Source: Candidatus Bathyarchaeia archaeon (lineage in GTDB: Archaea; Thermoproteota; Bathyarchaeia; Bathyarchaeales; Bathyarchaeaceae). Taken from it: a stretch of 64,000 nt of DNA. The stretch covers positions 1 through 64,000 of the forward strand of contig DATETJ010000008.1 in assembly GCA_035283685.1 (NCBI GenBank), in the 5' to 3' direction. This document shows, one piece after another, positions 24,999 through 34,335 of the stretch. The position numbers were made by a program, and so were the translations under genes. The notes under the pieces were generated by a model. The model saw nothing but the letters and a program-made list of their open reading frames with translations, searched no databases and was not told the origin of the DNA. Positions within the stretch are counted from its first letter, which is position 1. Each line of letters begins with the position of its first letter.

Positions 24999-25601
24999 AT
25001 GACCGTTTACAAATTCAAGACTCCGATATCTGAAGAAGATGCGCGCAAATTGAAGGTAAACGATGTTCTTTACGTCACGGGCACAATTGTAACCGCTCGG
25101 GATCAAGCTCACAAAAGAGCGCTTGAGTATAACAAACAAGGAAAGAAACTGCCCGTCAATCTTGAAGGATTAGCTGTGTTTCACTGCGGACCGATAGTGA
25201 AGAAGGAAGACGACAAATGGGTTGCTGTGGCTGCTGGCCCAACTACAAGCACGCGCATGGATCAGTTTGAAGACGAGTTTATCAAAGCCTTCAAAGTGCG
25301 TGTGGTCATTGGCAAAGGGGGCATGGGCAAGCGAACCACTGATGCTATGCAAAAGTATGGTGCAGTGTATGGGGCCTTCACAGGAGGCGCTGGAGTATTG
25401 GCCGCCAAGGCAATCAAAAGCGTCAAAACCGTAGAGTGGCTCCAAGACCTTGGCATGCCTGAAGCCTTCTGGGTGTTCGACGTCGAAGACTTTGGACCCC
25501 TATCCATAGCTATTGATTCGCATGGAAACAACCTGTTCGAAGATGTCAAGAAGAAGGCTGAAGAGCAGCGTATGAAGATTTATGAAAAACTCAGCGCATA
25601 A
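24999..25601 (+). CDS. class I fumarate hydratase, beta (C-terminal) subunit
   Basis: A 200-residue partner of the alpha subunit. Family signatures TPISEEDARKLKVNDVLYV and the substrate-binding block GPTTSTRMDQ are clear, followed by VVIGKGGMGKRTTDAM. Bacterial class I fumarases fuse the two parts. The spacing after fumA (9 bases) and before tfrA (20 bases) puts all four genes, fumAB and tfrAB, in one operon. Together they convert malate to fumarate and then to succinate, or the reverse. Confidence 0.93.
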   Translation: MTVYKFKTPISEEDARKLKVNDVLYVTGTIVTARDQAHKRALEYNKQGKKLPVNLEGLAVFHCGPIVKKEDDKWVAVAAGPTTSTRMDQFEDEFIKAFKVRVVIGKGGMGKRTTDAMQKYGAVYGAFTGGAGVLAAKAIKSVKTVEWLQDLGMPEAFWVFDVEDFGPLSIAIDSHGNNLFEDVKKKAEEQRMKIYEKLSA

Positions 25602-25621
25602 GTCAACATTCATCATAGGGT

Positions 25622-27340
25622 ATGATGGAGAGGAAAGGTAATATGGGCTACGAGAAAATCATCACCGATGTGCTCGTTATAGGCGCAGGTGGCGCTGGAA
25701 GCAGAGCCGCCATAGAAGCCACAAACTACAACGTGAACGTAACGTTGCTAAGTAAGGAGCTCTTAGGCAAAGCGCACACTTGCATGGCTGAAGGGGGAGT
25801 CAACGCTCCATTGGCAAACGTTGATCCAGCTGACAACTGGCAAGTTCACTTCAAAGACACCATTGAGGGCGGCGCCTACATCAACAACCAGAAACTTGTG
25901 GAAACCCTCGTAAAAGAAGTCAGTGACAGCATATACGACTTGGAAGACTTCGGAGCGGTTTTCGACCGAACACCAGACGGCAAAATAATGCAGCGACCGT
26001 TCGGCAAACAAACATACAGGCGCACGTGTTACGCTGCAGATCGCACAGGCCATGAAATGATGCAGACACTTGTGGAAGAAGTCCGCCGCAGAGGCATCGA
26101 TGTGCTCGATGAAGTTTTCGTCACCAACTTTCTGACAAGCGGCGGCAAGGTCGCAGGCACGTTTGCCATTGACTGCAAAAGTGGTGGCTTCATGGTTTTC
26201 AGGACTAAGTCGATTGTTCTCGCAAGTGGCGGCGCTGGTAGGTTATACAAGATTACCACAAACGCAGCTCAGGACACTGGTGACGGGATGGCCTCAGCAT
26301 ACGGTATAGGCTCCAAACTTGTCGACATGGAGATGGTTCAGTTTCATCCGACGGGTATGGTGTTTCCCGAGTCACATCAAGGCGTACTTGTAACCGAGGC
26401 TGTACGCGGCGAAGGGGGATTATTATTCAACATAAACAAGGAGCGCTTCATGCAGCGCTACGAACCTAAGAAAATGGAGTTAGCTGGAAGAGATGTCGTT
26501 GCAAGGTCAATTGCCACAGAGATTCTTGAGGGAAGAGGCACGCCGCGAGGCGGCGTCTACCTAGACGTGTCTCATCTTCCAGCAAACATCATCGAGGAAC
26601 GCTTGCCGTCCATGCTCCGACAATTCATGGACATAGGAGTGGATATTCGCAAAGAGCCGATGCAGGTGGCGCCCACGGCTCATCATTTCATGGGCGGCGT
26701 GCAGATCGACGAGAATGCTGCGACCAACATCCCAGGACTGTACGCTGCTGGCGAGATAACTGGCGGAGTGCACGGAGGCAACCGACTGGGCGGCAACGCC
26801 TTAGCAGACACGCAGGTGTTTGGCAAGAGAGCTGGAGAGAACGCAGCCAAATTCGCTCAGAAAAATACTCTTCCCACTGTGGACACAAAGCAAGTTAACC
26901 GTGAAGTCAAGCATGCCAACGGATTTCTGAAAAGGAAAGAAGGCTTGCGACCCGTTGCGGTCAAGAACAAGTTGACCAGCATGATGTGGGACAAAGTGGG
27001 TATCTTCCGCACAGGTAAAGAGATCCAAGAAGCAATTGCTGAGGTTGAACGGATTAAGGCGAAGGATCTGCCCCAGCTCTATGCTATGGACGGCAACACA
27101 CGCTACAACCGGGAATGGATCGAAGCCATGGAAATTGAAAACCTTGTCACCGTGGCTGAAATGGTGGCTAGAGCCGCACTTATGCGGGAAGAAAGCCGCG
27201 GAGCACACTATCGCCGAGACTTTCCAAAGACGGACAACCAAAACTGGTTTGGCAGCATTATGATTCAACAGAAAAACGGTGACATGCAGTTCCAAAAGAC
27301 TCCTGTGGTTGTCACGACATTGAAGCCGGAGGGACTCTAA
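25622..27340 (+). CDS. tfrA: thiol:fumarate reductase / succinate dehydrogenase-like flavoprotein subunit
   Basis: A 572-residue FAD subunit. It has the N-terminal dinucleotide fold (VLVIGAGGAGSRAAIEA), the capping domain, and substrate-binding residues such as AEGGVNA, HPTG and HHFMGGVQIDENAATNIPGL, ending with a helical domain. The FAD-linking His is probably in KAHTCMAEGG. The next gene is a TfrB-type subunit, not an SdhB with membrane anchors, so it fits the soluble methanogen-type Tfr better than a membrane complex II. The start is ATG 25622 or the internal ATG six residues later. Confidence 0.9.
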   Translation: MMERKGNMGYEKIITDVLVIGAGGAGSRAAIEATNYNVNVTLLSKELLGKAHTCMAEGGVNAPLANVDPADNWQVHFKDTIEGGAYINNQKLVETLVKEVSDSIYDLEDFGAVFDRTPDGKIMQRPFGKQTYRRTCYAADRTGHEMMQTLVEEVRRRGIDVLDEVFVTNFLTSGGKVAGTFAIDCKSGGFMVFRTKSIVLASGGAGRLYKITTNAAQDTGDGMASAYGIGSKLVDMEMVQFHPTGMVFPESHQGVLVTEAVRGEGGLLFNINKERFMQRYEPKKMELAGRDVVARSIATEILEGRGTPRGGVYLDVSHLPANIIEERLPSMLRQFMDIGVDIRKEPMQVAPTAHHFMGGVQIDENAATNIPGLYAAGEITGGVHGGNRLGGNALADTQVFGKRAGENAAKFAQKNTLPTVDTKQVNREVKHANGFLKRKEGLRPVAVKNKLTSMMWDKVGIFRTGKEIQEAIAEVERIKAKDLPQLYAMDGNTRYNREWIEAMEIENLVTVAEMVARAALMREESRGAHYRRDFPKTDNQNWFGSIMIQQKNGDMQFQKTPVVVTTLKPEGL

Positions 27341-27341
27341 G

Positions 27342-28889
27342 ATGACAACAGACGTGATTCGTGCAAAGGTGTTCAGGTACAATCCTGATGTTGACAAGGA
27401 ACCACGTTATGAGACCTATGAAGTTCCCTATGTAGAAGGCATGGTCGTCTTAGACGTTCTGCGCACAGTCTATGAAAAGTATGATGGTTCATTTGCTTAT
27501 AGATGGGCTTGCAGAGCTGGTCAATGCGGATCGTGCGCGGTTATCATTAACGGCAAGCCTAGAGTGGCATGTCGAGCAATTGTTGAGAAAGGCCAACCGT
27601 TGACTATTGCTCCTCTTCTGCAGTTTCCAGTAATAAAAGACTTGGTTGTTGACTTGGACAGAGGGCTACGCCGACTGATGCGAATGCGCCCCTACGTGGA
27701 ACGAGTAAAGCCTTCAACTCGACCCGAAATTATGAAAAAGGAAGCCGTCGAGCCAATCAAAGAAGTGCGCGAGTGCATTGAGTGCTGGGCGTGTATATCT
27801 GCCTGTCCAGCAGTTGCTGAAGCATGGAAAGACTTTGCGGGTCCTATGTACGACGCCAAACTTGCGCGGCTAGAATTCGACGAGCGCGATGTTGAAGACC
27901 GTGTGAAGATTGCTTTTCTTGAGGGCCTCTACAAGTGCACCACGTGCAGAGCCTGTGTTGAAGTTTGCCCTAAGGAAATTGACATTCCTGGCAAAGCCAT
28001 TGAGAAAATGCGTGCAGTCGCCGTTAAGACTGGAATTGGACCCTTGCCTGGACACAAAGAATACACCACCAGAGCGGTAAGCACGGGCAGATCCATTGAC
28101 AAGTTAGGAACGTCATTACTTGAATTGATTAGAACAGGGCTAATCTCCAAAGTTAACAACCCGAAGGACAAGGTAGGTTACTTCCCCGGCTGCTTGACTG
28201 ACTACAGACTGCAGGAAGTGGGCAAAGCCATCATACAGGTTCTAACTAGGAACAGTGTTGAGGTTGTGGTTCCGTCCGAGTTCACGTGCTGTGGTTCTCC
28301 GCTTCTCCGAGCTGGCATGGTTGACGAAGCCAGAGAGAATCTAGTGCCCAAAAATGTCAGCATACTCGAGGAACTTCGTGTTAAGACCATTGTGACTGGA
28401 TGCCCAGGATGCGGCATGACAATAAAGCATAATTATCCGGAGCTGATTGGGCGAAAGCTAGGATTCGAGATCATGCATGTGTCAACGTACTTAACTGAAC
28501 AAGTGAAACTCAATCCAAGCGACATGGCGCCCATCAACATGAAGACCACGTTGCACAATCCTTGTCACCTCAACCGCGGCCTTCATGCACCCAATTCGCT
28601 GGAAAAAGCGTTGACAAGCATTCCGGGCGTACGGTACATTGAGATGCAGGAGTCCGACCGATGCTGTGGAGCAGGTGGCGGTGTGCGTGCTAGCGATCGA
28701 CCTTTGTCAATGATGATGGCACGTAGAAAAGCCGAATTCATCATCAACTCAGGCGCTGAAGCCTGCGTCACTCAGTGTCCTTTCTGCTACATCCAAATCC
28801 AAGACGCATTGAAGCAAGTGGGATACCAACAAATCAAAGTGTACGACCTCGCAGACTTGCTAGCTTTGGCATATAACGCCAAACACTAG
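27342..28889 (+). CDS. tfrB: thiol:fumarate reductase-like iron-sulfur/CCG subunit
   Basis: A 515-residue fusion. The 2Fe-2S cysteines are C57, C62, C65 and C77; two [4Fe-4S] sets follow at C145/148/151/155 and C199/202/205/209. The C-terminal half has two CCG domains (FTCCGSPLLR..., RCCGAGGGVR, with CPFC), as in HdrB and GlpC. In methanogens TfrAB reduces fumarate with CoM-SH and CoB-SH. Here the thiol donor is uncertain. The start is ATG 27342, right after the tfrA stop (27340). Confidence 0.9.
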   Translation: MTTDVIRAKVFRYNPDVDKEPRYETYEVPYVEGMVVLDVLRTVYEKYDGSFAYRWACRAGQCGSCAVIINGKPRVACRAIVEKGQPLTIAPLLQFPVIKDLVVDLDRGLRRLMRMRPYVERVKPSTRPEIMKKEAVEPIKEVRECIECWACISACPAVAEAWKDFAGPMYDAKLARLEFDERDVEDRVKIAFLEGLYKCTTCRACVEVCPKEIDIPGKAIEKMRAVAVKTGIGPLPGHKEYTTRAVSTGRSIDKLGTSLLELIRTGLISKVNNPKDKVGYFPGCLTDYRLQEVGKAIIQVLTRNSVEVVVPSEFTCCGSPLLRAGMVDEARENLVPKNVSILEELRVKTIVTGCPGCGMTIKHNYPELIGRKLGFEIMHVSTYLTEQVKLNPSDMAPINMKTTLHNPCHLNRGLHAPNSLEKALTSIPGVRYIEMQESDRCCGAGGGVRASDRPLSMMMARRKAEFIINSGAEACVTQCPFCYIQIQDALKQVGYQQIKVYDLADLLALAYNAKH

Positions 28890-28901
28890 AATAGACTGTC
28901 T

Positions 28902-30620
28902 TCAGGCTCTGGGCTGCATAATCTCTGGTGGCGGCGGCGGAACAACAGGTTGTGTTCTTCCGCTTTTTCTGGTGAGAATGAAGACCAGTAGCACAAGTAT
29001 GCCTATTATCGTCAGGAAAGTGAGTAGAGGGGCAAGATTAGCCAGTGTTATGCTGAGGTTGAGCAGACTACTGGCTCTGTCCCAATCGCCTTGTTCGGCG
29101 CTTGATAGTGCTTGCTGGTAGAAGTAGTCGGCAAGGAATCTGTACGGTTGAAAAATTGGGTTCACTTCGCCAAGTGCCTTTCCTGCTTCTGCAATCAACT
29201 CTTGTATTGGTGATTCGTAAAGGTCGGTGAGTGAGAACCCCCAACGCTTTAGAGTTGACGCAACAGACGCATTTGCAGCTTGGCTCAAGTAGAGAGTCAT
29301 TTCGCTTATGTTCTTGACTTTGACGCCACTGAAATTTGACGGCAACTGCCCAACTAGTTCAAAAAAGCGTTGGTAATACTCGAATCCATCCTGTTTAACT
29401 ACTTGGGGCAATCGGCTAACCACGTAATATGATGCCACATACAACGAGCTCACATCTGTCGAAGGTTGAGAGCTTGGAGACCATCTCTGCAAACTTATCG
29501 AGTCGAAGTTCTCGCCTCCTAGAAGTTGAATGAGGCGCGAGACACCGTTTTCCAGATTCTCTTTCTCTGTTTCAGCGCCTTCGTAGCCCAGATTCGCGAC
29601 AAGGTTGACGCTTATGTATTGAGCCATGCCTTCGTGGAACCACAGGAAGTCGCTGGGCGGTATTCCTGCCGTGCCTAAGAAGCGATGAACTAGCTCGTGT
29701 GTTGCTATAGCTTCGATCGTGCCATTGACTGTGCGGATGAAAACGATGTTCAGGTTAATCTCGCCTAATCCTCCAGTGAAAACTGGAACATAGCCTCCGA
29801 CAGACAATAGGCTTTCGAAATCTGGGAGGAACCATTGGACTATAATGTCCTCTAATGTGACGTTGAACAGGCGAGCAGTTTGGTTGTAAATTCGGTCATA
29901 GAGTCTGAGAATGTTGCGCGCATAGGTTTCATATCGTGACACTGTTTTGAACGTGAAGGTTTTGTTATCACCGTTCCTAAGTGTGATTTCCTGGGGTGTG
30001 GCGTTCACGCTGAATTCTATCTGAATGCGAACGACGTTCTCTTGAAGTCTAAAAAGGGCTCGGTTTTGCACAACTTTTTGAACGGGATAACTAGTGCTTG
30101 AGCCAACAACGACGGCGAGTTTTTCGTTGATCTGGAAATTGTGGTCGAAGGTCACCTCTGCATTTCCGTTACTGCTGGCCTGGAACCCGATTTGAGGCGA
30201 GTAGAACATGCCGTCAGGCTCCATCACCAACGCGCCGTTGTTAAAATCGAATTTCAAGGTCATGTTAAAGACTCCTGTCGATTGGTAACGAAACCTGAAT
30301 GCTTGGTAGAAATAGAGAGCTTGCCCAATCACTTGATCGGTCTCAACCAATTCAGACTGTGTAATTTGACCGCTTGTCTCTGTGTGATTCCAGCTGGAGT
30401 ATTTTGGCACGAAAACCCAAGATTCACCAGATGTGTCAGTGCTGTTGAAGTTGATTTCAACATTTGTGAAACCATCTCGGTCAACCGTGAACATAAAGTA
30501 ATAGTTCGAATCGGGCGAGGCATTCTCGCTAACAAAAAGTAAGTCAGATGCGATGGGAATAATGAGGACAAGAAGTAGCGAAAACGAGAAAAACCGAGAA
30601 TCAGCAATCTTGAGTTTCAA
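28902..30620 (-). CDS. membrane-anchored M1-like gluzincin metallopeptidase
   Basis: A 572-residue protein with an N-terminal signal peptide (about 8-30), a beta-rich domain, and the zinc motif HELVH (308-312) with the third ligand Glu330 in FLWFHEGMAQYI, typical of M1-type gluzincins. A single transmembrane helix (about 525-547) and a proline-rich tail (PVVPPPPPE) end it. So it sits outside the cell, tethered. The usual exopeptidase GXMEN motif is not evident, so the activity could be endo- or exopeptidase. With the secreted subtilase, it fits protein scavenging. Confidence 0.82.
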   Translation of the reverse strand: MKLKIADSRFFSFSLLLVLIIPIASDLLFVSENASPDSNYYFMFTVDRDGFTNVEINFNSTDTSGESWVFVPKYSSWNHTETSGQITQSELVETDQVIGQALYFYQAFRFRYQSTGVFNMTLKFDFNNGALVMEPDGMFYSPQIGFQASSNGNAEVTFDHNFQINEKLAVVVGSSTSYPVQKVVQNRALFRLQENVVRIQIEFSVNATPQEITLRNGDNKTFTFKTVSRYETYARNILRLYDRIYNQTARLFNVTLEDIIVQWFLPDFESLLSVGGYVPVFTGGLGEINLNIVFIRTVNGTIEAIATHELVHRFLGTAGIPPSDFLWFHEGMAQYISVNLVANLGYEGAETEKENLENGVSRLIQLLGGENFDSISLQRWSPSSQPSTDVSSLYVASYYVVSRLPQVVKQDGFEYYQRFFELVGQLPSNFSGVKVKNISEMTLYLSQAANASVASTLKRWGFSLTDLYESPIQELIAEAGKALGEVNPIFQPYRFLADYFYQQALSSAEQGDWDRASSLLNLSITLANLAPLLTFLTIIGILVLLVFILTRKSGRTQPVVPPPPPEIMQPRA

Positions 30621-30680
30621 GTTTTAGGTGCCTCGTTGGAAATAGTCGTCAGCAAGCCATCTTATATTGGTTTCTTGAAT

Positions 30681-31892
30681 CTAAGAACGAGACGCTCCCG
30701 TCAACGATGTCAGAACTTCCCTCAGGACATTTGCAGACGCATCGGTTCGAACAGCTTTGCTGTTGAAATGCGTTGGCACAGCCTGAAAGCCTCCAGCAGT
30801 CAATCCATTGATGACTTTTGATAGCGAAGGCACGGGAAGGTTGAACTTGTCGCAAAGCTTGTCAATTGCGTAGTAGGTTATCGGTGCAGAGACTTCTCGG
30901 ATCATCAAGGACAGCATGTTGAGAATCTTGGGCTCGTTGCGGAGATTTCTTCCCTTGACCTCGTCTCGTGTTCTGACGCAAAACTTTTCATCCCAAAGTG
31001 AACCAAGCCACAGGGGTCCTGCTGCGCGGAGTTTTGAACCACATTCGGAGCAGACTTGTTTTAGGAGCGGGATCAAACCTTCCTGACTTTCTCTGTGGAA
31101 ACAGGAAAAACAGTGCAGAATGTAGCCCATACCCTGAATGCTCTTGTCAGCTTGCTTCGCGCCATAATCAATTGTTGCATAGGCTCTGACATAATTGTAA
31201 TGACTGTAACTGAGTACAGGAGTAACTCCAATATCGTGCTTAGCCGCCGTGCTCGCAAAGCAACCAAGTAAGAGCCGAACAGCCACTTCATGGCAATACT
31301 CAGTTCTCAGAGGTCTTCCACCGTACTTTCTGACGCACGCTTTCGGGTGAACCCCACATAAAGGCGCCATGTCTGTTGCTGTGAGCGCAACCAAACCGCC
31401 ATTACCCAACGCTCTGACAGCCGAATCAATGTAGGGAGCAGGCGTACCAAAGGGATCAACATCCACGTAATTGAACCGTTTGCGAGGCGCAGCGTAGCGG
31501 CTCAACATGAGGTTGGCATCCTCATTGGTGATAGACACCCGGTCGGCTAGATTGTTGAGTTTCACGTTGAACTGAGCGAGTTCAGCGGCTTCAGCACTAA
31601 TGTCATTGATAACCACTTTGTCAACGCCATTGACTTCTCTTGCGAGTCGAATGCCTCTGACACCGCAACCTGTCAATGGCTCGCACGCTATGATTTCGTG
31701 TTTGACTGTTTTCTGATAGGCCTGAACTGCTAGAACGGCTATGTCTCGGTTCAATTCCATGGCAGGGTTATAGAAAACAGGCGCCTTTGATGGCGCGTAT
31801 TCCCAAGCCTCTTTCACAAAAGCCCCGCGTTTGGGCGCGAGGAATTCGACATTACCTTCCTTTACGTTTTCGGTTGGAAAACCGGCACTCAT
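30681..31892 (-). CDS. trm1: tRNA (guanine(26)-N2)-dimethyltransferase Trm1
   Basis: A 403-residue archaeal Trm1. The SAM-binding start (CEPLTGCGVRGIRLAREV), NDISAEAAELA and the catalytic VDVDPFGTPAPYIDSA block are all present, as is ATDMAPLCG. A zinc-binding segment (CFSCFHRE...VCSECG) and a C-terminal winged-helix-like domain follow. It methylates G26 in tRNA. It begins at ATG 31892; the NTPase gene diverges upstream. Confidence 0.94.
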   Translation of the reverse strand: MSAGFPTENVKEGNVEFLAPKRGAFVKEAWEYAPSKAPVFYNPAMELNRDIAVLAVQAYQKTVKHEIIACEPLTGCGVRGIRLAREVNGVDKVVINDISAEAAELAQFNVKLNNLADRVSITNEDANLMLSRYAAPRKRFNYVDVDPFGTPAPYIDSAVRALGNGGLVALTATDMAPLCGVHPKACVRKYGGRPLRTEYCHEVAVRLLLGCFASTAAKHDIGVTPVLSYSHYNYVRAYATIDYGAKQADKSIQGMGYILHCFSCFHRESQEGLIPLLKQVCSECGSKLRAAGPLWLGSLWDEKFCVRTRDEVKGRNLRNEPKILNMLSLMIREVSAPITYYAIDKLCDKFNLPVPSLSKVINGLTAGGFQAVPTHFNSKAVRTDASANVLREVLTSLTGASRS

Positions 31893-31967
31893 GGCACGTT
31901 ACCTTGCTTTCTTATGGACTAGGTCTATTAAAGCAGTTGTTGAAAGAATTAGTTAGGGGAAATTGAC

Positions 31968-32507
31968 GTGAAGCGGCTTCTCTTAGTGACTGGACGACCG
32001 GGAATCGGAAAGACAACAGTCCTGTTGAACACAGCAGCCATGCTCAAGGAAAGAGGCTGCAGCGTGGGCGGCATGATAAGCAGAGAGGTTAGGCAGAAAG
32101 GGAATCGCGTCGGTTTCGAGATAATCGACTTTGAAACTGGTTGCAGAGGTTGGCTGGCGCATGTAAATCAACCGACGGGTCCGCAGGTAGGCAAGTATAG
32201 GGTCAACTTGCGCGACCTTGACTCCATCGGGGTCAAAGCCATTCAAACTGCCTTAAGAGGATCTTCGATCGTCATCGTGGATGAAATCGGACCTATGGAG
32301 TTGTTTTCTCAAGCCTTTATACAAGTCATCAAAGATACGGTTGATAGCAGCAAACTAGTATTGGGAGTAATACACAACAGCGCACGACACCCTCTGATCG
32401 AAACAATCAAACGAAGAGATGACACCCACATCGAAACAGTCACGGTTGAAAACAGGAGCAGTCTTCACAACATTCTTATCCAAAACGCACTCCAATACTT
32501 GCAGTGA
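31968..32507 (+). CDS. THEP1-family nucleoside-triphosphatase
   Basis: A 179-residue P-loop NTPase with Walker A GRPGIGKTT and Walker B IVIVDEIGPMELFS, the signature of the THEP1/NTPase1 family known from Aquifex and human NTPCR. It hydrolyses NTPs to NDPs; its cellular role is not settled. It starts at GTG 31968 (MKRLLLVTG). The rnhB gene starts 25 bases later, so both are likely in one unit. Confidence 0.9.
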   Translation: MKRLLLVTGRPGIGKTTVLLNTAAMLKERGCSVGGMISREVRQKGNRVGFEIIDFETGCRGWLAHVNQPTGPQVGKYRVNLRDLDSIGVKAIQTALRGSSIVIVDEIGPMELFSQAFIQVIKDTVDSSKLVLGVIHNSARHPLIETIKRRDDTHIETVTVENRSSLHNILIQNALQYLQ

Positions 32508-32531
32508 AAAAGCCAATAGGCTGCGAGATTC

Positions 32532-33194
32532 ATGCTTACAGCAGGAGTGGACGACGCGGGACGCGGCCCAATCATTGGACCACTTCTCATCGCCGGCGTC
32601 TTACTTGATGAGAAGGACCTACACCGCTTGAAATCCCTAGGCGTCAAAGACTCCAAGCTATTATCCCCTCGAAGACGCGAGCAACTGGCGCTGGAAATCA
32701 AGAAACTAGTCATCAAATACCATGTTGAGAGGCTGTCACCTGCAGAAATCGATAAAGTGGTCGAAACAGGCAGAAAACTCCACAGACTGAATCGGTTGGA
32801 GGCACACACCATGGCTAAGGTCATCGATGCCTTAAAGCCTGAAATCGTCTACGTTGACGCTTCAGACGTGTTAGCTGACAGGTTCAAAGCACACATACTA
32901 GAGAAGTTGTCTTTTCAAGTCAAGATAGTTTCAGAGCACAAAGCAGACGCCAAATACCCAGTGGTGTCCGCGGCTTCGATAATTGCAAAGGTTGAACGCG
33001 ACGAGGAAATTCAGAAACTCGCAGAGAAATTCGGAGACATGGGCTCAGGCTACGTGACAGACCCCAAAACTATTGAGTTTCTGGAAAAATGGCTTCTCAA
33101 ATATGACTCGTACCCAGAGTTTGTACGAAAGTCTTGGAAGCCAGCCAAGAAACTCCAAAGCAATCTTAGATCTAAGCAGATGAAGTTGAGGTAA
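32532..33194 (+). CDS. rnhB: ribonuclease HII
   Basis: A 220-residue RNase HII removes RNA from RNA/DNA hybrids. Active-site motifs are AGVDDAGRGPIIGP, VYVDASDV and EHKADAKYPVVSAASIIAK. The first motif has Asp-Asp where most family members have Asp-Glu (GxDEAGRG), a conservative change. The length and the basic C-terminal tail are typical of archaeal enzymes. Start ATG 32532. Confidence 0.92.
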   Translation: MLTAGVDDAGRGPIIGPLLIAGVLLDEKDLHRLKSLGVKDSKLLSPRRREQLALEIKKLVIKYHVERLSPAEIDKVVETGRKLHRLNRLEAHTMAKVIDALKPEIVYVDASDVLADRFKAHILEKLSFQVKIVSEHKADAKYPVVSAASIIAKVERDEEIQKLAEKFGDMGSGYVTDPKTIEFLEKWLLKYDSYPEFVRKSWKPAKKLQSNLRSKQMKLR

Positions 33195-33273
33195 GACTGC
33201 TTCGTGATCTCCTAGATGCGAGACTCTCATTGGAAATGAAAGAAGAACCTTTTTTGCTTGCTGACTTGGATTT

Positions 33274-34215
33274 TCAAAGTCTTGAGACCAAGTCTTCAGC
33301 CAAATGCATTCGTCCAAGCTCTTGGGAATCGATAAGTGGAATGTCAGTTTCGGGCACTAGCTTTCCGTCTGTTATGAAGAGTGGTTGAGCGTCTAGAACA
33401 TCGCTTACACTGAGAATCTCCTCTGCCCTATCGTTGATCGTCCTCTCTCCCCTGCGAGTGACTCCGCCGATAATCGTGACTTCATCGTTTGGTGGTTGGG
33501 CAATAAAGTCAAAGGGTGCGCGTGTAGTTGCTGCCACTTTGAAATCCCAAAGGATTAGTCGTTTCAGGACGGTTTTGAGGAATCGGTTTCTAATTATCAG
33601 CCTTTTGGCTGTAGCAAAGAAACCAGCCTCAGGCGGCACTGGCTTAAAGATGTCGATGGGCTTCACCACGGGTATGCCAAGTAACCATTCCAGATTGTAT
33701 GCGGCTGAAACAGAGGCTTTAACCATATCACGCTCATAACCGTACAACGTTCGCCTTGAGATCCGCAACTGTTCGGCGAGTTTGCCCACAGAAAGCCCAA
33801 GCTTCGTTCTTCGTTTCCTGATTGTTTCGCCATCCACTCTAACGTAATAGCCACCTGGCCCGGCTTCAACGAGTGGCATCATGCTACGCGTGACAACATC
33901 CTCCAAGGTCTTCAACGTCAAGGCGTAGATGTCATATCTAGTATAGACTGTGTCGTCTTCAAGCAATCGCTCTCGAGCCGCGTCGCCCACAAACAACGGT
34001 GTCGCTGAAAAAAGCGAAGATATCGCTTGCAGCTGCAGCGCGTCCTTCAACGAGATCTTACTCAGGTCGGTGGGCACTTTGACAAAGGCGAGGTTTTCGT
34101 CTTTCCTTGCAACCATGCAGAAGCAGCTCGGTCTGGAATCGCATCTTTTGGAGATCTTGAAGCCAGCGCTTGTCAACACCTGTTCTGTGGCGTTCAACAT
34201 CTCCGCTCGGTTCAT
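33274..34215 (-). CDS. HTH-type transcriptional regulator, COG1395-like
   Basis: About 313 residues. An N-terminal alpha/beta domain (AFVKVPTDLSKIS) precedes an XRE-type HTH (about 130-185; IRKRRTKLGLSVGKLAEQLRISRRTLYGYERD) and a C-terminal alpha/beta domain. This matches the conserved archaeal regulators of COG1395. The target genes are unknown. I place the start at ATG 34215, which follows a good ribosome site (GAGGAGAG) and a TATA box; a longer frame to 34311 runs through the promoter. Confidence 0.82.
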   Translation of the reverse strand: MNRAEMLNATEQVLTSAGFKISKRCDSRPSCFCMVARKDENLAFVKVPTDLSKISLKDALQLQAISSLFSATPLFVGDAARERLLEDDTVYTRYDIYALTLKTLEDVVTRSMMPLVEAGPGGYYVRVDGETIRKRRTKLGLSVGKLAEQLRISRRTLYGYERDMVKASVSAAYNLEWLLGIPVVKPIDIFKPVPPEAGFFATAKRLIIRNRFLKTVLKRLILWDFKVAATTRAPFDFIAQPPNDEVTIIGGVTRRGERTINDRAEEILSVSDVLDAQPLFITDGKLVPETDIPLIDSQELGRMHLAEDLVSRL

Positions 34216-34254
34216 CGACTCTCCTCTCGACCACCAGACCATAATCCGGGGGGT

Positions 34255-34264
34255 CATATAAACG
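34255..34264 (-). promoter_or_regulatory. TATA box of the COG1395-like regulator
   Basis: The minus strand reads CGTTTATATGA, about 40 bases before ATG 34215. Initiation about 25 bases downstream would leave a short leader containing GAGGAGAG. This supports the shorter start. Confidence 0.55.
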
Positions 34265-34335
34265 TTCAGCGAAACCCTTAAATTGACAATTTGACCAGCA
34301 AACGGCATCAATTTTGAAAAAAATAAAACGACATC

